A stretch of 15,199 bases of DNA, from NCBI GenBank assembly GCA_964575225.1, contig CAZNQW010000085.1, forward strand, positions 1 to 15,199, in the 5' to 3' direction. The notes below the pieces were generated by a model that worked only from the letters and a program-made list of their open reading frames with translations, made no database searches and was not told where the DNA came from. Source of the DNA: CAZNQW01 sp964575225. GTDB taxonomy: Bacteria; Chloroflexota; Anaerolineae; JAAYZQ01. Of the stretch, positions 1 through 6,634 are shown piece by piece (within the stretch, counting starts at the first letter, position 1; each line of letters begins with the position of its first letter). The position numbers were made by a program, and so were the translations under genes.

Positions 1-678
1 GCGGCCACGCAGACCCTGGGCGAATCGGTGGTTCGGTTCTTTCTGCCCCTGGCCGCTCTACAGGGCCGCTGTTGCCACGCTGCCCGGATCGGCAACCAGG
101 CGTATCTGGCCCGCACCGATCAATGGCTGGAGGCACCTCTACCCGCAGTCGCTCCAGACCACGCCCGCGCCGAGTTGCTGCGCCGCTATCTGCACGCCTA
201 CGGCCCCTCTACGGCAGAACACTTTTCCGAATGGTCCGGCATATCCGCGCCCCAGGCGGCTGCCACCTGGACCCTCCTGGACTCGGAGCGGATGGCAATC
301 GAGGACCAGGGGCGCGCCCTGTGGATCTTGGCTGAGGATCTGGACACCTGGACCACGCCCCAGCAAGCCGAGGGCGTCCGCTTTCTGCCGCCCCACGACC
401 CCTACCTCAACCTCCGCGACCGGGCCACCTTGCTGCCCTATCCAGCCCAGCAGCGCCACCTCTGGCGCACCGTAGGCAACCCAGGCGCCCTCCTGGTCGA
501 CGGCCAGTTGCTGGCTGCCTGGCGCCCCAAAAAGACAGGCCGCCGTCTGCGCCTCATCGTCGAGCCCTTTGCCCCCATCCCACCCTCGCGGATGTCTTCC
601 ATCGAGGCCGAAGCAGCAACACTGGCCCCGTTTCGAGGCTGCACGTCCGTCGAACTCGAGATTTCCGATAGGGGTTAG
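1..678 (+). CDS. Winged-helix DNA-binding protein, AlkZ-like/HTH_42 family (5' end outside window)
   Basis: The reading frame is open from base 1, so the N-terminus lies upstream; 225 residues are visible, ending in TAG. The C-terminal half has features I associate with HTH_42 (winged helix DNA-binding domain, PF06224): a helical stretch ending FSEWSGI, then FLPPHDPYLNLRDR (the family's LLPPYDxYLxGYxDR block) and ALLVDGQLLAAWRPKK followed by a beta-rich end. Members include AlkZ/YcaQ DNA glycosylases, which unhook interstrand crosslinks or remove alkylated bases, but many are uncharacterised. The glycosylase QxQ/QxD catalytic motif would lie in the missing N-terminal part, so enzymatic activity cannot be judged. 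The next gene has its own promoter, so this is probably the end of a transcription unit. The family call is fairly sure; the function is not. Confidence 0.72.
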   Translation, partial: AATQTLGESVVRFFLPLAALQGRCCHAARIGNQAYLARTDQWLEAPLPAVAPDHARAELLRRYLHAYGPSTAEHFSEWSGISAPQAAATWTLLDSERMAIEDQGRALWILAEDLDTWTTPQQAEGVRFLPPHDPYLNLRDRATLLPYPAQQRHLWRTVGNPGALLVDGQLLAAWRPKKTGRRLRLIVEPFAPIPPSRMSSIEAEAATLAPFRGCTSVELEISDRG

Positions 679-875
679 CATCTGTTCTGTCAGCTCGTTG
701 GAGACTTTACGCGCTCCGCCGCGAGCCCAACGCAGGTACATCCAGACTTGGCGTCATTCCTGTCTCGGAAAAACCCACCCGATCCATTTCCCGCCTTGTG
801 TGGTATAATGAGGGGGATACACCCTGCCTTTTCGCATCTCATACCGGCGCTGATCGCCTTTGGGAGGGGAAAACC
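679..875. other. Intergenic region with the lipoprotein promoter
   Basis: This 197-bp gap has no credible gene. It carries the extended -10 element described separately and a GGGAGGGGA ribosome binding site at 862-870. No intrinsic terminator with a T-run follows the upstream gene. Confidence 0.6.
801..809 (+). promoter_or_regulatory. Extended -10 promoter of the lipoprotein gene
   Basis: TGGTATAAT is a perfect TATAAT (804-809) preceded by the TGn extension. No good -35 hexamer lies 16-18 bp upstream (GATCCA at the 17-bp position), which is usual for extended -10 promoters. Initiation would be near 816, about 60 nt before the ATG at 876. Confidence 0.55.
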
Positions 876-2033
876 ATGAGCCACAAGCCCCGTGCTGCGC
901 TACCGATTACGGTCCTGTTTGCCTTGATCGTCCTGTTGGCTGCCTGTGGCTCGCCCACGGCCATCCCACCCACCGCCCAGCCGCCCACCGCCGCGCCGGC
1001 TCAGGGCGACACCTCGCCCGATGATCAGGCGGGAGCCACCGCCGAGCTACCCACCACTGAGCCACCGACCGCCGAGCCACCTACGGCAGAGCCACCAACG
1101 GCAGAGCCACCTACCGCCGTGCCGCCTACCGCTGTACCGCCTACCGCTATACCGCCCACCGCTGTACCGCCTACCGCCGTGCCGCCCACACCTGCGCCTG
1201 TCGTTAGCCCCTTTTTTGACAATCAAGTCGATGCGGTTTCGGTGCTGGCTTCTTACATCAATGCCGTCAACCGCCGCGAATTCGACCGGGCCTGGGCCTA
1301 CTGGCAAACGCCGCCCAGTTCTAGCTATGCCGACTTTGTGGCTGGTTTTGCCGGTACTGCCTCGGCCCTACTGGCCGTTCACCCACCCACCTGGTCCGAG
1401 GGCGCCATGGGAAGCAGCTATGCCCAGGTGCCGACTCTGCTTCAGGTCCTTCACACCGACGGCACCTTGCACAATTATGTCGGCTGCTATGTGGCCCGCA
1501 CCAGTCACGTCGAGGGGGCCGAGCCGGGTTGGTGGTTGTACAGCGCTGATGTCAGCGCCGCACCGGGCAACAGCGACGATGTGCGCCAATTGACCAGCGC
1601 TTGCGGGCCTTCTCCTTATGCCACCGAACCCGACTATGACGACCGCGGCGGGCCGGTACAGGTGTTGGCCTCCCTCTTTAATGCCGTGACTCTGCGCGAG
1701 TACACCCGCGCCTGGGACTATTGGGAAACACCGCCCAACCCCACCCTTGCCGACTTTGAGGCCGGCTATGCCAACACCGACTCCATCTTCCTGGTCGTTC
1801 GCCCACCCGAAGTGTACGAAGGCGCGGCAGGCAGCACCTTCGCCCAGGTCCCATCGCTGATGTTGGCCGTCCACACCGACTCCACCAACCATTATTACTC
1901 TGGATGCTATGTGGGCCGCTCGCCGAACCTCGGCCCCGACGCCGGTATCTGGTCCTTGTACAGTGCCACCGCACAAGTCCTGCCAAGTGGGGCTGTAGGC
2001 GCCCATCTGCTGACCACCGCCTGCGGCGACTAA
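876..2033 (+). CDS. Lipoprotein with Pro-rich linker and two tandem copies of an NTF2-like-looking domain
   Basis: The ATG at 876 is chosen because a GGGAGGGGA site ends 5 nt upstream and the protein then begins with a type II signal peptide: K4/R6, a hydrophobic stretch 9-21, lipobox LAAC and lipidated Cys24. An in-frame upstream start at 798 would overlap the promoter. Residues 58-107 are a PPTAE/PPTAV linker. Two homologous domains follow, about 119-245 and 259-385. They share VLASxxNAVxxREYxRAWxYWxTPP, xADFxAGxAxT, a GSxxAQVPxLxxxVHTD block, GCYV and a final TxACG. Each copy has two cysteines exactly 39 residues apart (204/243 and 344/383), fitting a disulfide outside the membrane. Such domains are common in Anaerolineae lipoproteins as I recall them; no binding partner is known to me. 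Likely role: a membrane-anchored extracellular binding protein. Confidence 0.85.
   Translation: MSHKPRAALPITVLFALIVLLAACGSPTAIPPTAQPPTAAPAQGDTSPDDQAGATAELPTTEPPTAEPPTAEPPTAEPPTAVPPTAVPPTAIPPTAVPPTAVPPTPAPVVSPFFDNQVDAVSVLASYINAVNRREFDRAWAYWQTPPSSSYADFVAGFAGTASALLAVHPPTWSEGAMGSSYAQVPTLLQVLHTDGTLHNYVGCYVARTSHVEGAEPGWWLYSADVSAAPGNSDDVRQLTSACGPSPYATEPDYDDRGGPVQVLASLFNAVTLREYTRAWDYWETPPNPTLADFEAGYANTDSIFLVVRPPEVYEGAAGSTFAQVPSLMLAVHTDSTNHYYSGCYVGRSPNLGPDAGIWSLYSATAQVLPSGAVGAHLLTTACGD
1044..1193 (+). repeat. Ten tandem 15-bp units encoding the PPTA linker
   Basis: Ten in-frame 15-bp units run from 1044 to 1193. Each is a variant of GAGCCACCTACCGCC and encodes (E/V/I)-(L/P)-P-T-(T/A/P). The first five units begin with a Glu codon (GAG) and the last five with Val or Ile (GTG, GTA, ATA). 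Third positions vary, so the array is not freshly expanded, but neighbouring units are near-identical. Confidence 0.9.
1230..2030 (+). repeat. Tandem duplication of a 127-residue lipoprotein domain
   Basis: Copy 1 (1230-1610) and copy 2 (1650-2030) encode homologous domains of equal length, 420 bp apart. Protein similarity is clear throughout (INAVNRREFDRAWAYW against FNAVTLREYTRAWDYW), while the nucleotide sequence has diverged. The duplication is therefore old. Confidence 0.85.
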
Positions 2034-2084
2034 AACAGCCCAATGCTGGCCGCGCATGGGACCCTCAGGCCCGGGCCATCTGAT

Positions 2085-2113
2085 TTGACGCAACGGCTCA
2101 TCAATGCTATACT
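2085..2113 (+). promoter_or_regulatory. Sigma70-type promoter of rnk
   Basis: TTGACG (2085-2090), a 17-bp spacer, then TATACT (2108-2113) preceded by TGC as an extended -10. Initiation near 2120 would give a leader of about 157 nt. This is one of the best promoter matches in the window. Confidence 0.7.
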
Positions 2114-2119
2114 GAGGTC

Positions 2120-2193
2120 AAGACCAGCACCCTTGGTGCCCATGATTGCCGCTGCGTGCTGGCCTTTGTCGTATCTGCCGGGCGTTTGCCTGG
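2120..2193 (+). promoter_or_regulatory. Structured 5' leader of rnk (two hairpins)
   Basis: Starting at the predicted transcription start, CCAGCAC (2124-2130) pairs with GTGCTGG (2156-2162). AAG/CTT extends the stem across one mismatch. A second compact hairpin follows: CCGGGC (2178-2183), loop GTTT, GCCTGG (2188-2193), with one G-U pair. No T-run follows either, so they do not look like simple terminators. No known riboswitch consensus was recognised. Confidence 0.35.
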
Positions 2194-2276
2194 AGCTTGA
2201 TAAAAAACGCAACCGCGGGGCCATGGCTGCCACCTAGACCGACCATAACGGCCAACGGCCCAAAGGAGTCAACAGA

Positions 2277-2693
2277 ATGAGCACCAAACCAATCCAGATC
2301 ACAGAACAGGATCTTGAGCGCCTTAAAAAGATGTTGGTCAAGGCTTCCTATACCGAGCAGCGCGATAGCGAATATCTGGGGCGGTTGGAAAAAGAACTCG
2401 AGCGGGCCGAGGTTGTATCGCCCCAAGAGGTGTCGCGCACGGTGATCACGATGAACTCCACCGTGGTGCTGCTGGACCTCGACACCAATGAACAGGAAAC
2501 CTATACCCTGGTCTTTCCTGAGGATGCCGACATCGGGCGCGGCAAGATCTCGATCTTGGCGCCCATTGGCACTGGCATGCTGGGGTATGAAGTGGGCGAC
2601 GTGTTTGAATGGCCGGTGCCCGCTGGGGTTCGCCGACTCCAAGTCGCGGAGATCGTCTACCAGCCCGAAGCAGAGGGCGATTGGGATCGATAA
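2277..2693 (+). CDS. rnk: Rnk-type nucleoside diphosphate kinase regulator (GreA/GreB C-terminal-like)
   Basis: The 138-residue protein matches the usual Rnk length. Residues 1-45 form a short N-terminal helical arm (ITEQDLERLKKML, then ELERAEVVSPQEV), much shorter than the GreA/GreB coiled coil. Residues 50-138 form the FKBP-like domain with the Rnk blocks VITMNSTVVL, LVFPEDAD, ILAPIGTGMLGYEVGD and IVYQPEAEGDW; E. coli Rnk, from memory, has VTMNSRV, MAPVGAALLGLRVGD and YQPEAAGDY. Rnk binds RNA polymerase in the secondary-channel region and competes with Gre factors without stimulating transcript cleavage; in E. coli and Pseudomonas it also affects nucleoside diphosphate kinase levels. The arm lacks the acidic GreA tip. 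AAAGGAG (2260-2266) lies 10 nt before the ATG. It has its own strong promoter and a convergent neighbour 37 bp away. Confidence 0.88.
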   Translation: MSTKPIQITEQDLERLKKMLVKASYTEQRDSEYLGRLEKELERAEVVSPQEVSRTVITMNSTVVLLDLDTNEQETYTLVFPEDADIGRGKISILAPIGTGMLGYEVGDVFEWPVPAGVRRLQVAEIVYQPEAEGDWDR

Positions 2694-2698
2694 TCGCC
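2676..2698. terminator. Inverted repeat between convergent rnk and phosphatase genes
   Basis: GGCGATT (2676-2682) and AATCGCC (2692-2698) form a 7-bp stem with a 9-nt loop that includes the rnk stop codon. It sits exactly at a tail-to-tail junction but lacks a T-run on either strand. A bidirectional terminator role is a guess from position. Confidence 0.3.
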
Positions 2699-2730
2699 TC
2701 GCTCCGATCCTCTGTGGGTGTGATGAATGA

Positions 2731-4272
2731 TCACGCCACTTTGCAGATCAGCGCCGTGACGTCGTCGGCCTGCGCTTCGCCCGGGGTTGCGCGCTCGATT
2801 TCCTCGTGCAATCGTTCCACAATGTCCGCGGCACTGAGGTCCGCGTGACGCCGCACAGTGGCGATCACCCCTTCCTGGCCCAAGGGCAGGCCCTGTTCGT
2901 CCAGCGCCTCTGTCGCCCCATCGCTCACCAACACCAGCAGATCGCCCGATCGAAGGGGCAGGGGCTCGCTCGTGGAATACACAGCGTCGGCCAGAATGCC
3001 CAGCGCCAGGTCGGCCTGTTCGGCCTTGAGGGGAATATCGCGCGTGCCCGTCAGCAAATGGCCCGGTGGATGCCCTGCGTTCGCAAAAGTTAGCGATCGC
3101 TCGACAGGATCCAGCCGGATCAGCAACAGCGTCACAAAGTCGCCATTGTCACGACCGTCCACAAGCTCGCGGTTGATCTGGGCCAGCACCTGACCCGGGT
3201 CAGTCTCCAGGGTGACGATCAAGCGTAACAGAGCCCGCACTTGCGACATGATCAACGCCGGCCCAATGCCATGATCGACTACATCGGCCAAAGCGATCCA
3301 CACCGCGCCGTCGGGCGCCTGCAAATAATCGAAATAATCGCCCCCGATCTCGCGGGCGGGTTGGCTGGCCCCAGCCAGGTCCAAACCGGGCACCGATAGC
3401 TCGGATGGGAAAAAGCGCTGTTGGATCTCTCGGGCAATGCTCAGCTCGGCATCCTGTCGCTCCTTTTCCTTCAACTCGGTGATGTCCTTGAGCACCGATA
3501 CAAAATGGCTGATGCGCCCCTGGCTGTCCTTCATCGGCGTGATCGTCTGCTCAGACCAGTATAGCTCTCCGTTCTTTTTCCGGTTCAGGATCGTGCCCCG
3601 AAAATGCCGGCCCGACTCGATCTGCGCCCACAGGTCCTGGTAGAACTGGGCATCGTGGAACCCGGATTTTAACAGCCGCGGCGTTGCGCCAATGGCCTCC
3701 TCTCGGGTATAACCCGTCGTCGATTCGAACCCCCGATTGACATACTCGATCCGCCCACGCTCATCGGTGATCAACACGCTGTCGGCCGTCTGCTCTACCG
3801 CCATAGTGAGCAGGCGCGCCTCCTGGCGATCGCGCACCTGTTGAGTGACATCGCGAAAGACCACCACCCCGGCCACAATCGTCCCCGCATCATCGCGAAC
3901 AGGACTGCCCACCATCCGGATCCACACCCCCTCAGGATGAACTCCGTTGCGGATCAGAATCACCTCATCATGGACGGTTTCGCCCAACAAGGCCCGCGCC
4001 AGGGGCAGCTCTTCGGCAGGGAAAGGCGTCTCCCCGTCCGCCCGGCAACAGCCGTAGGCATCGGTCCATTCCTGCGGCAAGACGTCCAACGCGCCCATTC
4101 CCAAAATTTCTTCGGCCACTTGATTGAACACCAAAAAGCGCCCGGCAGCATCGGCCACAATTACGCCTTCTGCCAAGTTTTCCAGCACTGCCCGAAATAG
4201 ATCGGGCGACGCATCCACCGCACTTGGGCACGTGGTCCCTGCCTCTCGGGCATCACACAAAGAATCGGTCAT
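2731..4272 (-). CDS. PAS-PAS-PP2C protein serine phosphatase (RsbU/SpoIIE family)
   Basis: This is a 513-residue soluble protein. PAS 1 spans about 24-145 (LAEGVIVADAAGRFLVFN ... FRDVT). PAS 2 spans about 155-268 (LITDERGRIEYVNRGFESTTGYTREE, then FVSVLKDITE). A short linker with the typical AREIQQRFFP (280-289) leads to the PP2C/SpoIIE domain (290-513). Metal-binding aspartates are visible in GGDYFD (D312), ALADVVDHGIGPAL (D330), LVSDGATEA (D451) and QADDVTAL (D503/D504), with NAGHPPG at 398-404. These phosphatases dephosphorylate anti-sigma-antagonist (STAS) proteins in partner-switch pathways. The PAS domains would sense a small ligand, redox state or cofactor; the ligand cannot be told from sequence. 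No STAS or anti-sigma kinase gene is adjacent, so the target lies elsewhere. DVVDHG replaces the common DVSGHG but keeps the D and HG. The ATG at 4272 has a modest AGAGGGG site upstream. Confidence 0.9.
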   Translation of the reverse strand: MTDSLCDAREAGTTCPSAVDASPDLFRAVLENLAEGVIVADAAGRFLVFNQVAEEILGMGALDVLPQEWTDAYGCCRADGETPFPAEELPLARALLGETVHDEVILIRNGVHPEGVWIRMVGSPVRDDAGTIVAGVVVFRDVTQQVRDRQEARLLTMAVEQTADSVLITDERGRIEYVNRGFESTTGYTREEAIGATPRLLKSGFHDAQFYQDLWAQIESGRHFRGTILNRKKNGELYWSEQTITPMKDSQGRISHFVSVLKDITELKEKERQDAELSIAREIQQRFFPSELSVPGLDLAGASQPAREIGGDYFDYLQAPDGAVWIALADVVDHGIGPALIMSQVRALLRLIVTLETDPGQVLAQINRELVDGRDNGDFVTLLLIRLDPVERSLTFANAGHPPGHLLTGTRDIPLKAEQADLALGILADAVYSTSEPLPLRSGDLLVLVSDGATEALDEQGLPLGQEGVIATVRRHADLSAADIVERLHEEIERATPGEAQADDVTALICKVA

Positions 4273-4338
4273 CGCACATCCCCTCTGCCGCGGACGCCGC
4301 CGGCCCCATTGGCCTCCCGCAGCTCAGAATCAAATATT

Positions 4339-4367
4339 ATTATAATACATATTAAGGAAAATTACAA
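4339..4367 (-). promoter_or_regulatory. Promoter of the PAS-PP2C gene
   Basis: Read on the minus strand: TTGTAA (4367-4362), a 17-bp spacer, then a perfect TATAAT (4344-4339). It lies in the only strongly AT-rich patch of the window (4328-4365). Initiation near 4332 would leave a leader of about 60 nt before the ATG at 4272. Confidence 0.5.
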
Positions 4368-4481
4368 GAGGGAATTCGAAACAGGGTTGTTTTTTTAACC
4401 ACGCGAAAAGCGCCAGCGAATGGCAAACCACATCAAAAGCTGGTCGAGCCACAGCCCAGGGTCAAGTGTCCATTTGTCTCG

Positions 4482-6320
4482 CTAGTTCTTCAAGTGAAAG
4501 GGTAAATCGATGATCGCCCGCTGAAAACCTTGATGTCTCCGCCGGTAAATCAGAGCCGCCTTCAGAACCCAGGCTGACTGGTTGTGAAGAAGACCATGCC
4601 ACCAGCGAGCGGGCACGAACTCGGGCAACACCACCGTGGCCAACTGCCCGTCGGCGTGCTCCTCATCGGTCTTGTCCAGATAGTCGAGCAGCGGTCCCAC
4701 CATGGATCGATAGGGTGAGGGAAGAATCACAAGGGGCACATCAGGGCACCACTCCTGCCACCGCTCGCGGATGCGCTCGCCGCTGCCGGGCACCATCTCG
4801 ATGTGGACGGCCGTCACATCCTTGGAAATCGACCGAGCATAATCTACGGCATCTGCGGTTCCTCGATGAACTCCCGAAACCGGAATCACCAACCTGGGCG
4901 GCGCGCTGGTTGGTTCCGGCGAGCAAAAGCCATCCATCGTAAGCTGGAGGGCCACCTGGCGATAGTGGCTGCGAATCTGCTCAAAACCGGCCACGATCAG
5001 GGGCAACGCCAGAAAGGTAAGCCAGGCGCCTTCGGCGAATTTTCCAATGGCGATCACCACCAACGCCACGCCCGTGACCAGCGCGCCCAACCCATTGAGG
5101 GCGGCCTTGGAGCGCCAGGCACGGCCCTGCTCTCGTTGCCAATGCAACACCATACCGGCCTGCGATAGGGTGAAGGCCAAAAAGGCGCCCACGGCAAAAA
5201 GAGGGATCAGGGCGTGAGTATCGCCGCCAAAGGCTACGATCAGCGCCGCTGAAGCGGCCGACAAAAACAGGATGCCGTTGGCCAGAACCAACCGATCGCC
5301 CAAACCTGTGAACTGGTGGGGCAGAAATCCATCGTGAGCCAGCAGGCTCGTGAGCTGGGGAAAGCCCGCAAAACTGGTGTTTACCGCTACAGCCAGCACA
5401 GCCAGGGTACTGAGCTGGACCAAAAAGTAAATGGGGCCGCCGCCCACCACCCGCCGGGCCAACGCCGACAGGATCGTCTCTTGCGGCCCAGGAATGACCG
5501 CCAGCGATTGGGTCAGTCCGATGCTGCCCAGAAACAGAAGGGCCATAAAAAGAACCATTGTCAATAGCGTGCGCTGGGCATTGCGAGCCTCGGGCGGCTT
5601 GAAGTACGGCACGCCGTTGCTGAGGGCTTCCACGCCCGTTAGCGCCGTACAGCCCGCGGCAAAGGTACGAAGCACCAGAAGGATCGTCAGCGGGCCAGTG
5701 GCAGCCGGCGCCGCCTGCTCCAGGGAACCAGGCCCCTCGATGCCCAGGCGAATCAAGCCATAGCCTATCATGGATAGATAGATAAACAAAAAGAGGTAGA
5801 CGGGATAGGCCATGATCGTGCCGGTCTCGCGCAGGCCGCGCAGATTGAGCGCCGTGATGATGACCAAAAACACCAGCGCCACGGTCACGCGATGGGGCCA
5901 TAGCTCCGGAAACACCGAGGCCAGGGCCTCTGTTCCGGCGGTCAAGCTCACGGCCGATGTGAGCACATAATCGATCAGCAGCGCCGCAGCCGCTACCAGC
6001 CCGGCCCGGGTGCCCAGGTTCTCTCGGGCGACCACATAGGAGCCGCCGCCATTGGGGTAGCCGCTGATCGTCTGAAAGTAGGAAAGCCCCACGATGACCA
6101 TCAACGTGGTAATCGCCAAGCCCAAGGGCCAGTTCAGCGCCAAGCCTGCGCTGCCCGCCACCACCAATCCCAAAAAGATCTCTTGGTTGGCATAAGCAAT
6201 GGACGATAGGGCGGCCGGTGAGAAGGTGGCCAAACCCCGGACCTTGTTCAACCGCTCTTGGGCGAGCTGCTGGGTGGGCAGCGGCGCGCCGATGACCAGG
6301 TGTTTTAACTTGCCAATCAC
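4482..6320 (-). CDS. kimA: KimA-type K+ transporter (APC/KUP superfamily)
   Basis: I choose GTG at 6320: GGGAGGG is well spaced upstream, and the protein then begins IGKLKHLVIGAPLP, the usual start of this family, giving 612 residues (B. subtilis KimA is about 607). An adjacent in-frame GTG at 6323 is possible. About 12 membrane helices span residues 35-450. Family blocks include GYPNGGGSYVVARENLG (87-103), LLIDYVLTSAVSLTAGT (114-130), CTALTGVEALSNGVP (224-238) and ANTSFAGFPQL-like VNTSFAGFPQL (313-323). A cytosolic, universal-stress-like domain follows (474-612), with IPVSGVHRGT, WWHGLLHNQSAW (573-584) and the ending LPFHLKN, very like KimA. KimA imports K+ with protons, and c-di-AMP controls it at RNA and protein level in Firmicutes. 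K+-site residues Y43, D117, T121 and S125 are present, but Ala36 replaces the Asp I recall there. No ydaO-type riboswitch was recognised upstream. Confidence 0.86.
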   Translation of the reverse strand: MIGKLKHLVIGAPLPTQQLAQERLNKVRGLATFSPAALSSIAYANQEIFLGLVVAGSAGLALNWPLGLAITTLMVIVGLSYFQTISGYPNGGGSYVVARENLGTRAGLVAAAALLIDYVLTSAVSLTAGTEALASVFPELWPHRVTVALVFLVIITALNLRGLRETGTIMAYPVYLFLFIYLSMIGYGLIRLGIEGPGSLEQAAPAATGPLTILLVLRTFAAGCTALTGVEALSNGVPYFKPPEARNAQRTLLTMVLFMALLFLGSIGLTQSLAVIPGPQETILSALARRVVGGGPIYFLVQLSTLAVLAVAVNTSFAGFPQLTSLLAHDGFLPHQFTGLGDRLVLANGILFLSAASAALIVAFGGDTHALIPLFAVGAFLAFTLSQAGMVLHWQREQGRAWRSKAALNGLGALVTGVALVVIAIGKFAEGAWLTFLALPLIVAGFEQIRSHYRQVALQLTMDGFCSPEPTSAPPRLVIPVSGVHRGTADAVDYARSISKDVTAVHIEMVPGSGERIRERWQEWCPDVPLVILPSPYRSMVGPLLDYLDKTDEEHADGQLATVVLPEFVPARWWHGLLHNQSAWVLKAALIYRRRHQGFQRAIIDLPFHLKN

Positions 6321-6334
6321 CACAACCCTCCCAG

Positions 6335-6364
6335 ACCGCCTGTCCCGGAGCGGTGAGGACACCG
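6335..6364 (-). promoter_or_regulatory. Two mutually exclusive hairpins in the kimA leader
   Basis: On the minus strand, CGGTG-TCCT-CACCG (6364-6351) forms one 5-bp hairpin. ACCGC (6354-6350) can instead pair with GCGGT (6339-6335), ending next to the Shine-Dalgarno GGGAGGG (6332-6326). The two share bases 6351-6354, so only one can form at a time. The stems are short and the function is hypothetical. Confidence 0.3.
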
Positions 6365-6425
6365 GCAGGGCAAATGCGGGCGTACACGCAAAATTCGGAT
6401 GATCAACCGGGCGATCCCACGAAGC

Positions 6426-6454
6426 ATTGTACTCCCAACGGCATCCAAGAGCAA
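6426..6454 (-). promoter_or_regulatory. Candidate promoter of kimA
   Basis: Minus strand: TTGCTC (6454-6449), a 17-bp spacer, TACAAT (6431-6426). The spacing is ideal; the -35 matches only at TTG. It is flanked by a 7-bp inverted repeat, CCACGAA (6417-6423) and TTCGTGG (6457-6463), that could be an operator. Confidence 0.42.
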
Positions 6455-6634
6455 GTTTCGTGGCTAGTAAACGAGCGGGATCAGGCGCCAGGACCCAGCA
6501 ATTCTCACTTTGGCCCACCACCGCGCCCCAATCGGCTGTTTGCACGGCCCAGATCTGGCGATCCGCCGGGAGCGATGGGGGGGGGCAGAACTGTCCTCTC
6601 GAGGATGGCGGAGCCAAGGATAGGGGCTGTTTGA

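Larger units (their letters stand above)
6321..6634. other. Intergenic region upstream of kimA
   Basis: These 314 bp separate kimA from the toroid gene. Reading frames cross it on both strands, including an N-terminal extension of kimA, but none has recognisable protein character or a ribosome binding site, so I call no gene. It holds the kimA promoter, a leader of about 100 nt with two competing hairpins, and a run of nine G (6577-6585). Confidence 0.6.

Noticed and set aside
1044..1193. CRISPR-like array
   Set aside because: The units are contiguous 15-bp coding repeats without spacers.
1025..1222. Gly-rich minus-strand frame (GGTAVGG repeats)
   Set aside because: It is the reverse complement of the PPTA tandem repeat, not a separate gene.
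2043..2237. 64-codon frame upstream of rnk
   Set aside because: It overlaps the rnk promoter and leader hairpins and has no ribosome binding site or recognisable sequence.
4981..6387. Long minus-strand open frame (468 codons) overlapping kimA in another frame
   Set aside because: The protein is Arg/Gly/Pro-rich with no family features; it is a GC-driven shadow of the well-supported kimA frame.
6321..6425. c-di-AMP (ydaO-type) riboswitch upstream of kimA
   Set aside because: The leader of about 100 nt is shorter than typical, and I cannot find the conserved paired elements; only small hairpins are visible. A covariance search would decide.
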